Source: Nyssa sinensis (lineage: Eukaryota > Streptophyta > Magnoliopsida > Cornales > Nyssaceae). From it: a stretch of DNA of 64,000 nucleotides. Shown piece by piece: positions 24,996 to 35,740 of this stretch. How positions within the stretch are numbered: the stretch's first letter is position 1; every line of letters starts with the position of its first letter. The translations under genes and the position numbers were made by a program. The notes beneath the pieces were generated by a model. That model searched no databases, was not told the origin of the DNA, and saw nothing but the letters and a program-made list of their open reading frames with translations. The stretch lies in assembly GCA_008638375.1 (NCBI GenBank), contig CM018033.1, positions 14,921,763 through 14,985,762 on the forward strand, in the 5' to 3' direction.

Positions 24996-25753
24996 GATCA
25001 GAAAAATCTAAAATAGTAATAATTATAAATAACTCACAACAAAATCTCACATTAAGAAAACGCAGAATTAAACAAGATGTTCAAATTTTTATCACAAACA
25101 AAAACCTGAAATAATCATAACTTAAAATGGATTAACAAATTCAAAAGTTCAAAGACCTAAAAAGACCCAAAATGATAACCATTAACGAAAGAGACTCAAT
25201 TCAAAATTGGGAAAAATTCAAATTCAACCTTCATATTTTTGAAGAAAACCCAAACTTAAAACATATGTTGAGAAAAATCAAGATAAACAAACCCAAATAG
25301 GGAGAGACGGAGAAAGAAAATCCAAAAATTCAAGTTTTCAATATTTAAAAACGATCCATCAACAAGAATCCATTAAAAATTCCAAATCAAATTTTCGAGA
25401 CAAACATGCCAAGAAGAATATGAGAGAAAACAAAACGTCATAAAAAAGAAAAATAAAAATAAAATAAGCCCTAAAAGAGAAGAGAACTACAATGAACAGA
25501 AAGTCAAAAACCTTTGGAGAAACGCAAAATGATTAAAATTTGCAAAATTGTACTGAAATGAATAGCATTAAAACCTTAGATAGTCGGATGTACAACAAAG
25601 AAGACAGAGAAGGAAATTTATTTAAGGAGTAGGCCCAAAAGCACCAAAACTATACATATACAGCTTCTATATGTATAGAATTTCAACGATCACAAGATCT
25701 GTAAACAGTAAGAGCCAATAGAAACCAAGTCTCAAATATAAAAAGACGATTAC

Positions 25754-26010
25754 CTGAATATGAATGAATTTAAAAAAACCAGACGGATTAGGGAAACAAG
25801 AGAGATAGAGGAAGCGTAGAAAGAGAAAGAAGGTACAAGGAGAAGGGAAGGAGAAAGATCGTCCCCGGTCCCGTGGTTACGTTTGAATTGTAAAAGAGAG
25901 AGAGAGAGAGAGAGAAGAGAGTTCTAATATTACGCGGAGGTTTCTCCGCTCCCTTGTTGTTTAGTGTGATGAGAGAGAGAGCACACAAAATCAAACACTT
26001 TTCATTTCCC
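25754..26010 (-). other. MUR4: MUR4 non-coding leader exon (inferred)
   Basis: A CT-rich leader typical of plant 5' UTRs (a (CT)n tract in sense orientation at about 25893-25917) runs from about 30 bp after the TATA box to a good donor, ATTCAG|GTAATC, at 25753. The coding exon lies about 0.8 kb further on, behind a pyrimidine-rich acceptor near 24929. The leader-intron structure is inferred from splice signals only; the start site is approximate. Confidence 0.55.
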
Positions 26011-26039
26011 TATTTTTCTCTTTTCCGCCTTTTCATGTG

Positions 26040-26049
26040 TTTATATATA
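26040..26049 (-). promoter_or_regulatory. TATA box of MUR4 (candidate)
   Basis: The minus strand reads TATATATAAAC about 30 bp before the start of a CT-rich leader that leads into the MUR4 gene. Position and sequence fit a plant TATA box. Confidence 0.5.
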
Positions 26050-26923
26050 TTGGAAGTCCCTGTTGGACCCTGCGTTGTCTCCCGGCCTTCACCAATAGCC
26101 TCCCAAGTTGGTTGCGTCTATATGTATATGTATGTGTATATGTATATATCTGCAAGTGTATCTTTTTGTTTTTGTTTTTTTGGGTTGAATCATGTTGCTT
26201 TCTGTTTTTAATTTCCTAGGTAGTAACGTGCCAAAGGCGATGAATGCGGGGTGGCAACTTTGAAGCAACCAATAATGCACCAACACCTAAACATGGAAAT
26301 TCTTAGTTTCCAACATTAAAAAAATTATTAATTAAAATGTAAAAAAAATAAATATCTCATTTTTCATAATTCTAACCCTTTTTTTTCATTTCTCCTTTGA
26401 AAAAGTAGGTCTCTCATGAATTAACCAATAAATCATATATTTATTATTAAATAATAAATAATGTGTCATGCATTCAAATTATCTTGAAAGAAATTAAATG
26501 AAAGAGTAACAAAGAGGAGCCTTCCAGCCTCTCATGGATTTCATAGTCGACTCATGAGTGTGAGGGTGAACTAGGAAAAAAATTGGGATGGGACTACAAA
26601 ATTTTTGGAGAAAAAATTTTGACACGGGTCAAAATTTAGGAGTAAAAAATGAGAAAAATGATGGATAAAGATTAAGTCAGGCAAATTGAGAGATAGTCTA
26701 TAATTTCTTGTGAAAATGAGAAACATAATGAATAAAGATTTAACTGAAATGACCAAAATTTTACATATAAAAATTTTTTTTTCTAAAATTTGAGTGGGGC
26801 TGGAGTCCAGCCAAGCCCCCTAAGTGGATCTGCCCTTGCATGAATGAATTTAACATTTTGTAAAAAAATATAGAAACAAAGATGAGTTATGAGAGGTGAA
26901 ACATTTATCACTACTGCTCATTA
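26050..26923. other. Region upstream of MUR4: promoter-distal DNA and a possible hAT-like relic
   Basis: No gene. The segment at about 26550-26850 ends with GGCTGGAGTCCAGCCAAGCC and AAGTGGATCTGCCCTTGCA, wording often seen at ends of decayed plant hAT-type elements. The opposite end is too diverged to confirm. Confidence 0.3.
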
Positions 26924-27745
26924 AAATGACATTGGACTATTGAAAATATGTTCAAAATTTCTCTTCTTTTTTCCTCTTATCAACCAAACAAAGAAAGACA
27001 ATAAACTTCTCCTCTTTTTTCCATTTTTCTCATTTTTTTATTTTTATTTCTTTTCTTTCCACTTTTTCCTACTAAATAACAAGAAGAAAAAAAAAATCAT
27101 CCTGCTTTCTCTTTCTCTTATTTTTCTGCTATCCCTTCTCCTATCAAATTAGAGAAATAAATTTTTAGTCATTTTTCTCACCCCTTTTACTCCTCATATC
27201 TTCTCTTTCTCTCTTCTTTTTTATTTTTTTATTTTCTCTCCACTTTTACTTTAGAAAGAGACTTTTATTCTCTCCTCTCCTTTTCTTACATTCCAAACAT
27301 TTTTTAAAGTGCAGAAAGAAATTTACGACTCCAAATTAAATGACATTGGACTATTGAAAATATGTTCAAAATTTCTTTTCTTTTTTCCTCTTATCAACCA
27401 AACAAAGAAAGACAATAAACTTCTACTCTTTTTTCCATTTTTTTATTTTTATTTCTTTTCTTTCCACTTTTTCCTACTAAATAACAAGAAGAAAAAAAAA
27501 ATCATCCTGCTTTCTCTTTCTTTTTTTTTTCCTTATCCCTTCTCCTATCAAATTAGAGAAATAAATTTTTAGTCATTTTTCTCACCCCTTTTACCCTCTT
27601 CTCATATCTTCTCTTTCTCTCTTCTTTTTATTTTTTTATTTTCTCTCCACTTTTACTTTAGAAAGAGACTTTTATTCTCTCCTCTCCTTTTCTTACATTC
27701 CAAACATTTTTTAAAGTGCAGAAAGAAATTTACGACTCCAAATTA
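26924..27745. repeat. Tandem duplication of about 410 bp, pyrimidine-rich
   Basis: Unit 1 (26924-27337) and unit 2 (27338-27745) are nearly identical and differ by a few small indels. Both start AAATGACATTGGACTATTG and end AAATTTACGACTCCAAATTA. The open frames inside are translations of C/T-rich DNA and are not genes. Confidence 0.95.
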
Positions 27746-27854
27746 AATCTCATCCTTCAAATTTTGGAAATGAATTTATGAGTAGGGAAACAAAACCTAT
27801 GCAATACACAAGACAAAGTTCAGGCTGTGGTTTTTTGGTAAAATATGACTTAAA

Positions 27855-28329
27855 AGGGTAAATTACATTGATTTTTCTTAAAATTTCTGACAATTATACT
27901 AATTTTTTTTGAGATTTCAGAATTATATTTACCTCTCTTATTTTACCTGATAATATACAAATAACCCCTTCAATCAATTTTTTCTTTAAAATGACAAAAA
28001 TACTCCTTTCATTTTTTTTCATTTTTTTAAATATTGACAAATGTTTTTTAACTTTGTAAATAAATATTGATAAAAATCTTAAATTTATTGTTATATAAAA
28101 TAAAAATAATTTATTTACCTTAAATTTATTTTTAAATAAAATAATATAAAATCTTTAAAAAAAAATTGTCAAATTTGTAAAAAATGCAAAAATAAATAAA
28201 TAAAATGAATTGTTTTGTTATTTTGAAAGAAAAAATTGATTAGAAGGATGTATTTGTATATTGTTAAATAAAGTATAAAAAATTACTAAAACAATCAGAA
28301 ACCTTAAAGATGTCCATGTAATTTATCCA
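27855..28329. mobile_element. Palindromic MITE, copy C
   Basis: It starts GGGTAAATTACATTGATTTT and ends CCATGTAATTTATCC. Inside are the same arm blocks as copies A and B: AATATACAAATAACCCC, AAAATGACAAAA and the complement TTGTATATTGTTAAATAAAG. Confidence 0.8.
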
Positions 28330-28639
28330 AAGTTAATAGAAGAGTGATTGGATTGTTTGTTTGGACGTTGGACAACTCAACTACAGAATGGGATATCCCA
28401 AGGGCTAAGACAATACTAAGGATGAGGAATGAGGATTTGAACGTATTGTTTTATACTGCTTTTAGTAAGTATATTTCTGTTTTTTTTTTAAATAAGTAAA
28501 AAAATTGAAAGTAGTGTTTGGTTTATTTTGCTTTTAATAAATGATTATCAAATAAATTTTTGTTTTTCATCTTTTGTTTTCAAGCCAAAAAAAATACATG
28601 AAAAAATTAATTTTTTACTTATTAGAAATCGTTTAAAAA

Positions 28640-28930
28640 AGTTTCCTTGGAGTAGCACCCTTGACACCCCATACGATGCCCCATTGTTGAACATAACCCA
28701 AAATATTAACTTCATGCTTTATCACGAGGCACACCATTTCACCAGCTTCATTGTTTTGCAAACAAGAAGAATTTTAGAAGCCAAAACGGCATCAACGATA
28801 TCTTTACCCATATTATAGATCCTTCCAAAGATGGAGGCATGATTGGTAGTGGTGCCATTAAAAACCCACTCATTCGATTTCCCAAAGGCAAGAAATGAAA
28901 ACAATATATGAACCCAAAAAGTTCATGACA
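28640..28930 (-). pseudogene. Possible RNase H-like relic of a LINE
   Basis: The minus-strand frame reads VFNGTTTNHASIF ... MKLVKWCAS and, after a stop, FNNGASYGVS. This resembles the weakly conserved linker and first strand of the RNase H domain (xDGASxGxxG) at the end of plant LINE ORF2. The match is short and degenerate, with a stop, and it could be chance. Confidence 0.25.
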
Positions 28931-30909
28931 AACCAATCAACAAGGCCGACTCCACCTTCACGCGAACAAAGTAATGTTTTAGACCCCATTTTAAAAAAAA
29001 ATCACAAATTTTTATAGGGATAAGTAGTGATAAATTTCTTATATGAACTTTGCAGGATCGTAGATATAGTGCCTAATAGTTTTTTTTTTTTTTTGTCACA
29101 AGTCTACTTGCACATGTGTGTTTTTGAGTTCAGATCTTTTTGTGGATCGGATGAATTGACAGATTTTTTTTTGTATGACTATTTTATTCCAATATAATTT
29201 TTACGCATCTTCATAACTGTACGTCGAGTTTCTCTTCAAAATCATCTTTTCAATCTCTCTCGACCATATCCCATTAGTCTGTTTTCCAAAGGAGCAATGA
29301 CTTTTGGTGAGATAAACTTGTGGCCACCAGCAAGTCCGATTTCCGTCACCTCTCATCTCCAATCGCCATTAACATCTTCGATCTCATCTTCAATCTCTCG
29401 ATCTGTTGGTTGTGATTTATGCTTGTTATAATTTTTGGAGCGACGCCACATCAAATCAAGACGACAACTTCAATGCCGCCATAAGTTTTACAAAGAACCA
29501 AAACTCATCATCATGGGCTCACAAGTTTTGCAACCTCTTATCATTACTCATCATCATGATTACACGATCAAACACCCACTATTATGATAGGTTTGAGTTT
29601 TGACAAGGATATATTCGGTTAGGAAAGTCGAAGCATCCATGGCACTCAGAGTTTTGCAAAAAGCAAACATCCATTGTGATAAACTCTCTTTGTACTATGA
29701 ATTTTGCAGGGGTATTGGAATTCTTAATGCAAGAAATAGTGAAATTTCACTATTTTGATAAAAAAAAACAATAAAAATTTAGAGTTAGTGAAATTTCTGC
29801 GTTGATATAGTGATTTTTTTTTTGAATCAAGTTTATTAAAATATTACTATGTTTCTGGATTGCTACTCTTTGATCATTCTCTCCCTCTCTTTTTTATTTT
29901 TTTATTTTTTGTGTCAAGGCTTAATACAGTGAAATTCACTATTTGCTAGTGAAAAGTGAAATTTTATTGTTTCCCAAGGACAAAATTTCACTATTTCATA
30001 ATTAAAACTTTTTTAATTAAACTTTTTTTTATTAAAAGTTTGTTCTTCTTGCATCTCAAAAAAAGAAAATAAATAAATAAATAAGTGTCATTTAGAGCTG
30101 TTACTTTAGGTCACAAATTCTCTTGAGTTGCCCTTGCCAATTTTTCATTTGAAACTAACTTAGGGGGCGTGCCAATTTCCCATCTGAGGCTAACTTAAGG
30201 GGCGGGGGGGTTAGCAGTTCAAACCAACTAGACCTCATGGCAGTCCCTAAGATAGTGAACTATAGATTCTTGATCAAAACCACATATAAGATAGGATTAA
30301 GCATCATACATCCTTTTGTTAGCTCTTAATTTATTAGTGAGAATGTTATCATATAGAAAGATCCAAATAAAGGTTTTAATTTTTTTAAGGGCAATTCAAT
30401 TTTTGAATCCGTTCTCATAAGATGCGGTTATGGAAATTGGGCTACTTATTTATGTTAATAATGTCACAAGTGGGGATGGAAAATTAACCCATCCCCTTGA
30501 GGACTCGCACTATCTCTAATGGAGTGATCATAAACAGGTTTGAGCGAGGTGGAGTTAAGATTTAAAAACTCGATTGGGTTGGGGCGAGGTTGAGGGACGA
30601 TCACCCAACCCCAACCCATTTATATAATAAAATTACACTTTTACCCTTAGGATACATTGTATTTACAAAAATATCATAGTAAATAAATTAAATTTTATAG
30701 GTTTTTGATACACTATTGTCCTACCATCCTATTTTATGAAGAAAAATTATGTAATTTTATGTTGGAAATTCTTTTTCAAAAATTATATTTCTTGAGTCAA
30801 ATTGAGTTATGTGTATTATACTAGCTGTAATTTAGGACTCAAGTCAAGTCTCACAAGTATGATGATGCCTGACAACTGTGTAATTCAAGATACAGATGTC
30901 GTGCATATC
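28931..30909. other. Gene-free AT-rich DNA
   Basis: No supported gene or element. The 29740-30010 part repeats the phrase GTGAAATTTCACTATTT and variants several times. A GGGGCGTGCCAATTTCCCAT-like fragment near 30165-30210 is of unknown origin. Confidence 0.4.
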
Positions 30910-32972
30910 ATGCATGTCACGCCCCGAATTCCCCCGAACCCGAGGCGCGACTGAACGAACGGAAAGTAAATAGAATATAAAGTAAATAAAGGACAATCTA
31001 ACAGGTTCAACTTAACTTGCATTCACTTCTGTCAATTCACATATAATACATCATTTGGGCTTAAGCCCGTACATCACAATACATGCCTCACGGGCCAAAT
31101 ATCCTTCTAAGTTCGGATCTCCTCCGCTCTGTGAGACTTCCTCAAGTCTCAGGTGCTTGGAGTGTCATCTGAAAAATGTTGCCCACGAATAGGTCAGCTC
31201 AACTGCTGGTATGATACAATGCTAATGCAAGGAACAAAATGTGAGGCGTGGCATGTGCAAGTGTACATTTATCTCTATATGCCTTCTAAATCATCTATGC
31301 ACGGCAATAATAACAATCCACATGCCTTCCACATCATCTATGCAATATAACGACAATAATCCACATGCTTTCCAAATCATGCACACCACATAATGGTAAT
31401 GCATCCATATGCCATCCAATTGTCCATGCAATGTGATGACAATGCACATAAACCACCCACACAACTCTATGCCACATGACAATGCATTTGAAACACTCAC
31501 ACAACTCTATGCCACATCCAGGTCCACTTTATGCATGTCATGTCAACACCATGCATGTAATGTCTCGGTTTACGGATCGCTCCCGATGGGTACCCAAGTA
31601 ACCAACACCTGTTCACGGATCGCTCCCGTTGGGTCGCAGGCACCAATGCAATGGCCAATTTTGGTTTTTTCACCACAGGATCTGCACCCTCATAATGTAT
31701 GGCACCTCGTGCTCACCCACACTATGTCATCAATGAATCACACTATGCCAAATGCCATGATTCCACCATACAATGCCACAATCTCCATAAAACATTTCTT
31801 GCCAACACATGTAGTATGCTTTAAATAATGCAACATATTTAAAGCAACGATATCATCTGAATCTCAAAACTTCTTCCACAAGCCTGTATGCCATGAACAG
31901 TTAAATTAAACACATGCTCAATTCACACAGTCACAATCTCAACAATTCACAAAAAACACAAAACTCCATAAAGCACCAATACATCAAACTATCACACCTT
32001 CCCAAACATATGATATATCAACACGAATGTAAGCCAAAACATAATAATCCAAACTCAGAAGTACGATCCATCTTCACTATAGCAACAAATTATAAAACAA
32101 TTCAAAGCACATATCAAAGTACATAAGTTATCAATTCTGGGTTCTTCAAGCAGTTATATTCTACATGATTCCCTAATCATCAAATCAACACATGTACAAA
32201 TCAATCAACATGCAAATCATTCTTAAACTTACTCCTATTCCTTACTTAGCAAAATATCATACCTGATAGGATTGGTCACAATCCTAGTAAACCGTGTCCA
32301 CTACACAGTCCAATCAATCAGTGAATAACTCAGTCCTCCTACCGCGTCGGTCTAGGCAAGTCGTCTTCTCCATCCCCTTCAGAGTCCTAAAATTCACAAA
32401 TCATATCTCAATCTGTCACTCTATGAAATTTTGTTATTCAACAAATTTTATGTCTCTTTATGATTGATATCTCTTTTACTCAAACCCACTTCACCATTGA
32501 ATCCGAAATGCCCAAAATAATAAGGATTCACTATTCATTTGTTTCAATCGGGGTTCGTTTGACTAGTCCTTGACTCAGGGGTAATTTGGTAATTTTCAAT
32601 GTTCCTAGGAGTCTTTTAATTTTCGGGACCTCGTCTCATGACGGGGACCTCACCATTCGACTCAGGAGGTCCAAGACATAAAGAAAACACTATAGTTTGT
32701 CTCATTTGGACTTTGGGCTATTTATCTATATTTAATTTAATTAAAACCATTAAATAAAATTAAATTCTTTATGTGGAATATATATACATATCTTGTGCAA
32801 AAATGATTGGGTGAGAAATGGGTGGCACGTTGGCAGCGTGCCACCTCCCCCTTAAACGGTCACTGGTTCGATCCCCCTCCTAAGTGCTGCGCACCTTTTT
32901 CTTTTGAATTTTCTGATTTATGTATTTTATTACATATAAATATCGGTGGGCTAAAAGATCACATGTGAGCCG

Positions 32973-33026
32973 TGGCCAATTGGAACGAGGGGGGGTTTTG
33001 GTTCAGGGGATCTGGGGTTCGAAACC
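32973..33026 (+). promoter_or_regulatory. tRNA-like A-box/B-box pair inside the LTR
   Basis: TGGCCAATTGG (near A-box) at 32973-32983 and a perfect B-box, GGTTCGAAACC, at 33016-33026. Spacing of about 32 bp fits an internal Pol III promoter. A further GGTTCGATCCC lies at about 32870. It is not a tRNA gene: no cloverleaf can be built. Confidence 0.45.
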
Positions 33027-33936
33027 CACCAGGCGCGCATCAGCCTTCCTTCTCTTTTCATTTTTTTTTTTTTCATTCTATGTAAACTGTTTGGGCCCAA
33101 ACTCGTAACCCAATATAAAAACAATTAAAGGCCCAAAACCCCTTTTAAATTAAAATTATCTAGCCCAACATAGTTCTAATCTACAGGCCCAACATTTAAT
33201 TTTAAAATAGGCCCAACTCATCAGGCCCAACCGACCCAAGCAAGAGACCAACAATGGCTTCTTCTCAAGTCATACGCCGATTGTCCCCTCCGACTCCGAC
33301 CAGGTTTATCGACCATATACCTTACTTCTTTCAATGGGTTTCAACTCTAAAAACCATGAGGACTCCATACCTAGATTCCAAAAATGGAATTGGGTAGATT
33401 TCGACCGTCGACAAAGCCACAACAGTGGCTGGTTTCGGTTTTTCGGCCATAAAGCCGAAATTCCGGTGAGCTATTTTCTCTATGATCCCTTCACTGTTTT
33501 TACCTTCAATTCATCCCTAGTTTGTTTCTGCACCTATGAGGATTGATCTTTCATCAAAATAACAAAGTTTCATGCATTAAATTTCATAATACCAAGATTA
33601 TCACAAAACCTGCAACCGAGGGTTTCTCCCTTATCTTTCAACCGTTTTAACCCATTCTTTTTGTAAACTAACCCACGTTTCATGATTAACATAACTCAAC
33701 AATTTAAAACTAATATCATGCTATTACAATTTTAAAACAGAAGTATAGCCAACTCACCCGTTTTTTGAGCAACCCCTAGTTTTCTCTTCTGTTCCAGCCT
33801 CTTGATCCCTCTCAACGCTTGCTTCTAAACCCTTGGGAGAATCTCCTTTCAGTCTCTTCCTTTGTTTCCCTGCTTCCTTCCACAACTCACGTACCATATG
33901 TATGAAAATCTCAATTGCTTACTTTCTCTCTTTATT

Positions 33937-33940
<4 letters not shown>

Positions 33941-33981
<41 letters not shown>
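33941..33981. repeat. (CT)n microsatellite
   Basis: Uninterrupted CT dinucleotides apart from two T insertions, within the large LTR. Confidence 0.95.
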
Positions 33982-34678
33982 TTCTCCATTCTGCTTTTCT
34001 TGACTTCTAGTTCTGCCGCTTTTCAAATCCATTTAATTCCACTTTATCTCATCTCAGCTTTTCATTTAATGTCTTGGTGATATTTTACATCATATATATA
34101 TATATATAATATAAAACACACACCAACCCATTACAATACACATACTGCTGCCGACACACACACACACACACACACACACGCTGTCACATGTTCCCAGGAA
34201 CCTTCCTCCCCTTTTCCCTTTTTATTTCTAATTTAAATGAGATACATACATACATACCGTATACCATAAACATATACATATATCATACACACATTTCACA
34301 TGCATATGTACCCCCATCCACACGTATACACCAGGTTTCGAGCACGCGTACCGACACTAATTTACGCCAAGTTATGCATGCATGCAAACAGTCACATGCA
34401 TGGAGATGCGTGCATGCACGTATTACGATATTGTGTCCTGGGTTGTCTGGGTGTCGCCCGATACTGACTATTCGAAATAAAATTTTCACATTTCTAAGAT
34501 CGTACGGTCCATCTGATATAATAATATTGAGCTTAAACAGCTCGGGTTACTACTGCCAATGTCACAACACTCGGCCCGGTCTACCTCGATTCGCAAGTCT
34601 TGTCCCGGTTCAGGGTATTACAACCCTACTGTCAAAACGTAAAAAATTTCCTCCAATTTTCCATGTCTCTACAATGCA

Positions 34679-35324
34679 TCTCACTTTAAGCACATGATTT
34701 TAGGGTTGTAGAGGTTTAGAACATAGATATGAAGCTTATAATCAGGGGCATAGAGATGGAAGGGCCAACAGAGGTCGTGCCCCCCCTCTACATTCTTGTG
34801 TGATTATTTCATACATATTTACATTCGTATTTACATCTCATTTTCGTTCCATGGAAGTCCCACCTAATTCAAATATCAAACATGCAAGGAAGCATCATGA
34901 TATTGTGAAGAATCATTATACATCTTATGCGCAAGAAAATTAAAATTTAAACGATTGATTCTATCATCTCATAATTAATCTATGATGTATAAAAACTAAT
35001 TTTACATACTACGAGAGAGTTAGATCATAGTTACACTTGGAGCGTGCCTTTTTATATTACTGCAAATTTCTATTAAGTAATTTATTTACTATTTTGAAAT
35101 TCAATTTATTAATCTGTTTCTGCAAAGTAAAACTAGTATTTGTTTCTTATAATAACAACAATGTTGCTTGAATGTAATAATTCAAAAATGATTGATGTTT
35201 CATCTCTCATAACTCAATTTAACTTTTATCAAAAAAAATGAATAAAAATAGGTAATGAGAGATGATATATATATATATTATTCTTAATAATTTAAAGCAT
35301 ACGGTAAGAAATATGTTGTAGAAA
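34679..35324. other. Gene-free DNA
   Basis: Flank of the large LTR, with no recognisable gene. A short GC run, GTCGTGCCCCCCCTC, sits near 34775. Confidence 0.4.
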
Positions 35325-35740
35325 TAAAGATCCATTGTCTTAATAGTTTACCTCTTGCAGAACTTGCCACGTATGTCTTAGGCATTTAAATATTTTTATG
35401 GGGGATAAATATCCATTCTCTTAAGAATAATACTATCCTTACCTTAACATTTTATTAAAAAAATTTATCTGACATGACTACTCTTGGTGTTAGTGAATTT
35501 AACCTCTTAGTGCTAGTCATGTTAAGTGAATTTAAAAGGCTTAATTGACTAGTATTAAAAGACTTAATTGACTAGCACCCTCATATACCAAGAGACTTAA
35601 TTGACTAGCATCCGAGCAGCAGGTAAGAAAATTTGATAAAATTTTATGATAAAGATAGCATTACTCTTCTCTTAATAGTTTACCTCTTGCCGAACTTGCA
35701 ACGTACGTCTTAGGCATTTAAATATTTTTATGGCACCTCC
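35325..35740. repeat. Direct repeat of about 75 bp interrupted by the MITE
   Basis: TTAATAGTTTACCTCTTGC ... GTCTTAGGCATTTAAATATT occurs at about 35340-35400 and again at 35672-35733. The second unit begins before the MITE, so the MITE landed in an already duplicated site. Confidence 0.8.
35425..35666. mobile_element. 242-bp MITE with perfect 9-bp target duplication, Mutator-like
   Basis: The left end is GAATAATACTATCCTTACCT and the right end on the other strand is GAGTAATGCTATCTTTATCA. These terminal inverted repeats extend for about 40 bp. TTCTCTTAA flanks both sides (35416-35424 and 35667-35675). The 9-bp duplication suggests the Mutator superfamily. A second copy is at 49924-50176. Confidence 0.88.

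Larger units (their letters stand above)
30915..34622 (+). mobile_element. Large LTR, about 3.7 kb, probably solo, Ty3/gypsy (Del/Tekay-like)
   Basis: It begins TGTCACGCCCCGAATTCCCC and its terminal region, CGGTTCAGGGTATTACA, resembles the end of the LTR at 55465-58951. Inside, in the same order as its relatives, are (CT)n at 33941-33981, a (TA)n/(CA)n zone at 34093-34180, and a GCATGCA-rich segment. No coding region. The left flank is ATGCA. A second possible terminus is TCTCTACA at 34673, which is followed by a matching ATGCA. The end is therefore ambiguous between 34622 (by homology) and 34673 (by target duplication). Del/Tekay membership is inferred from size and TGTCACG terminus. Confidence 0.7.

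Noticed and set aside
26940..27572. Two similar 70-87 codon ORFs (KICSKFLFFFPLINQTKKDN)
   Set aside because: They are translations of the tandem-duplicated pyrimidine-rich DNA; Phe/Leu/Ser/Lys-only composition is the signature of C/T runs.
31409..31828. 139-codon plus-strand ORF
   Set aside because: It lies wholly inside the large LTR at 30915-34622 and reflects CATG/CCACA-rich repeat words; no domain.
32828..33030. tRNA gene, because of GGTTCGAAACC and GGTTCGATCCC
   Set aside because: No acceptor or anticodon stems can be formed and there is no 7-bp terminal pairing; kept only as tRNA-like promoter boxes.
34188..34697. 169-codon plus-strand ORF, the second longest open frame
   Set aside because: It starts in the (CA)n zone and runs through the 3' end of the large LTR; no recognisable domain.
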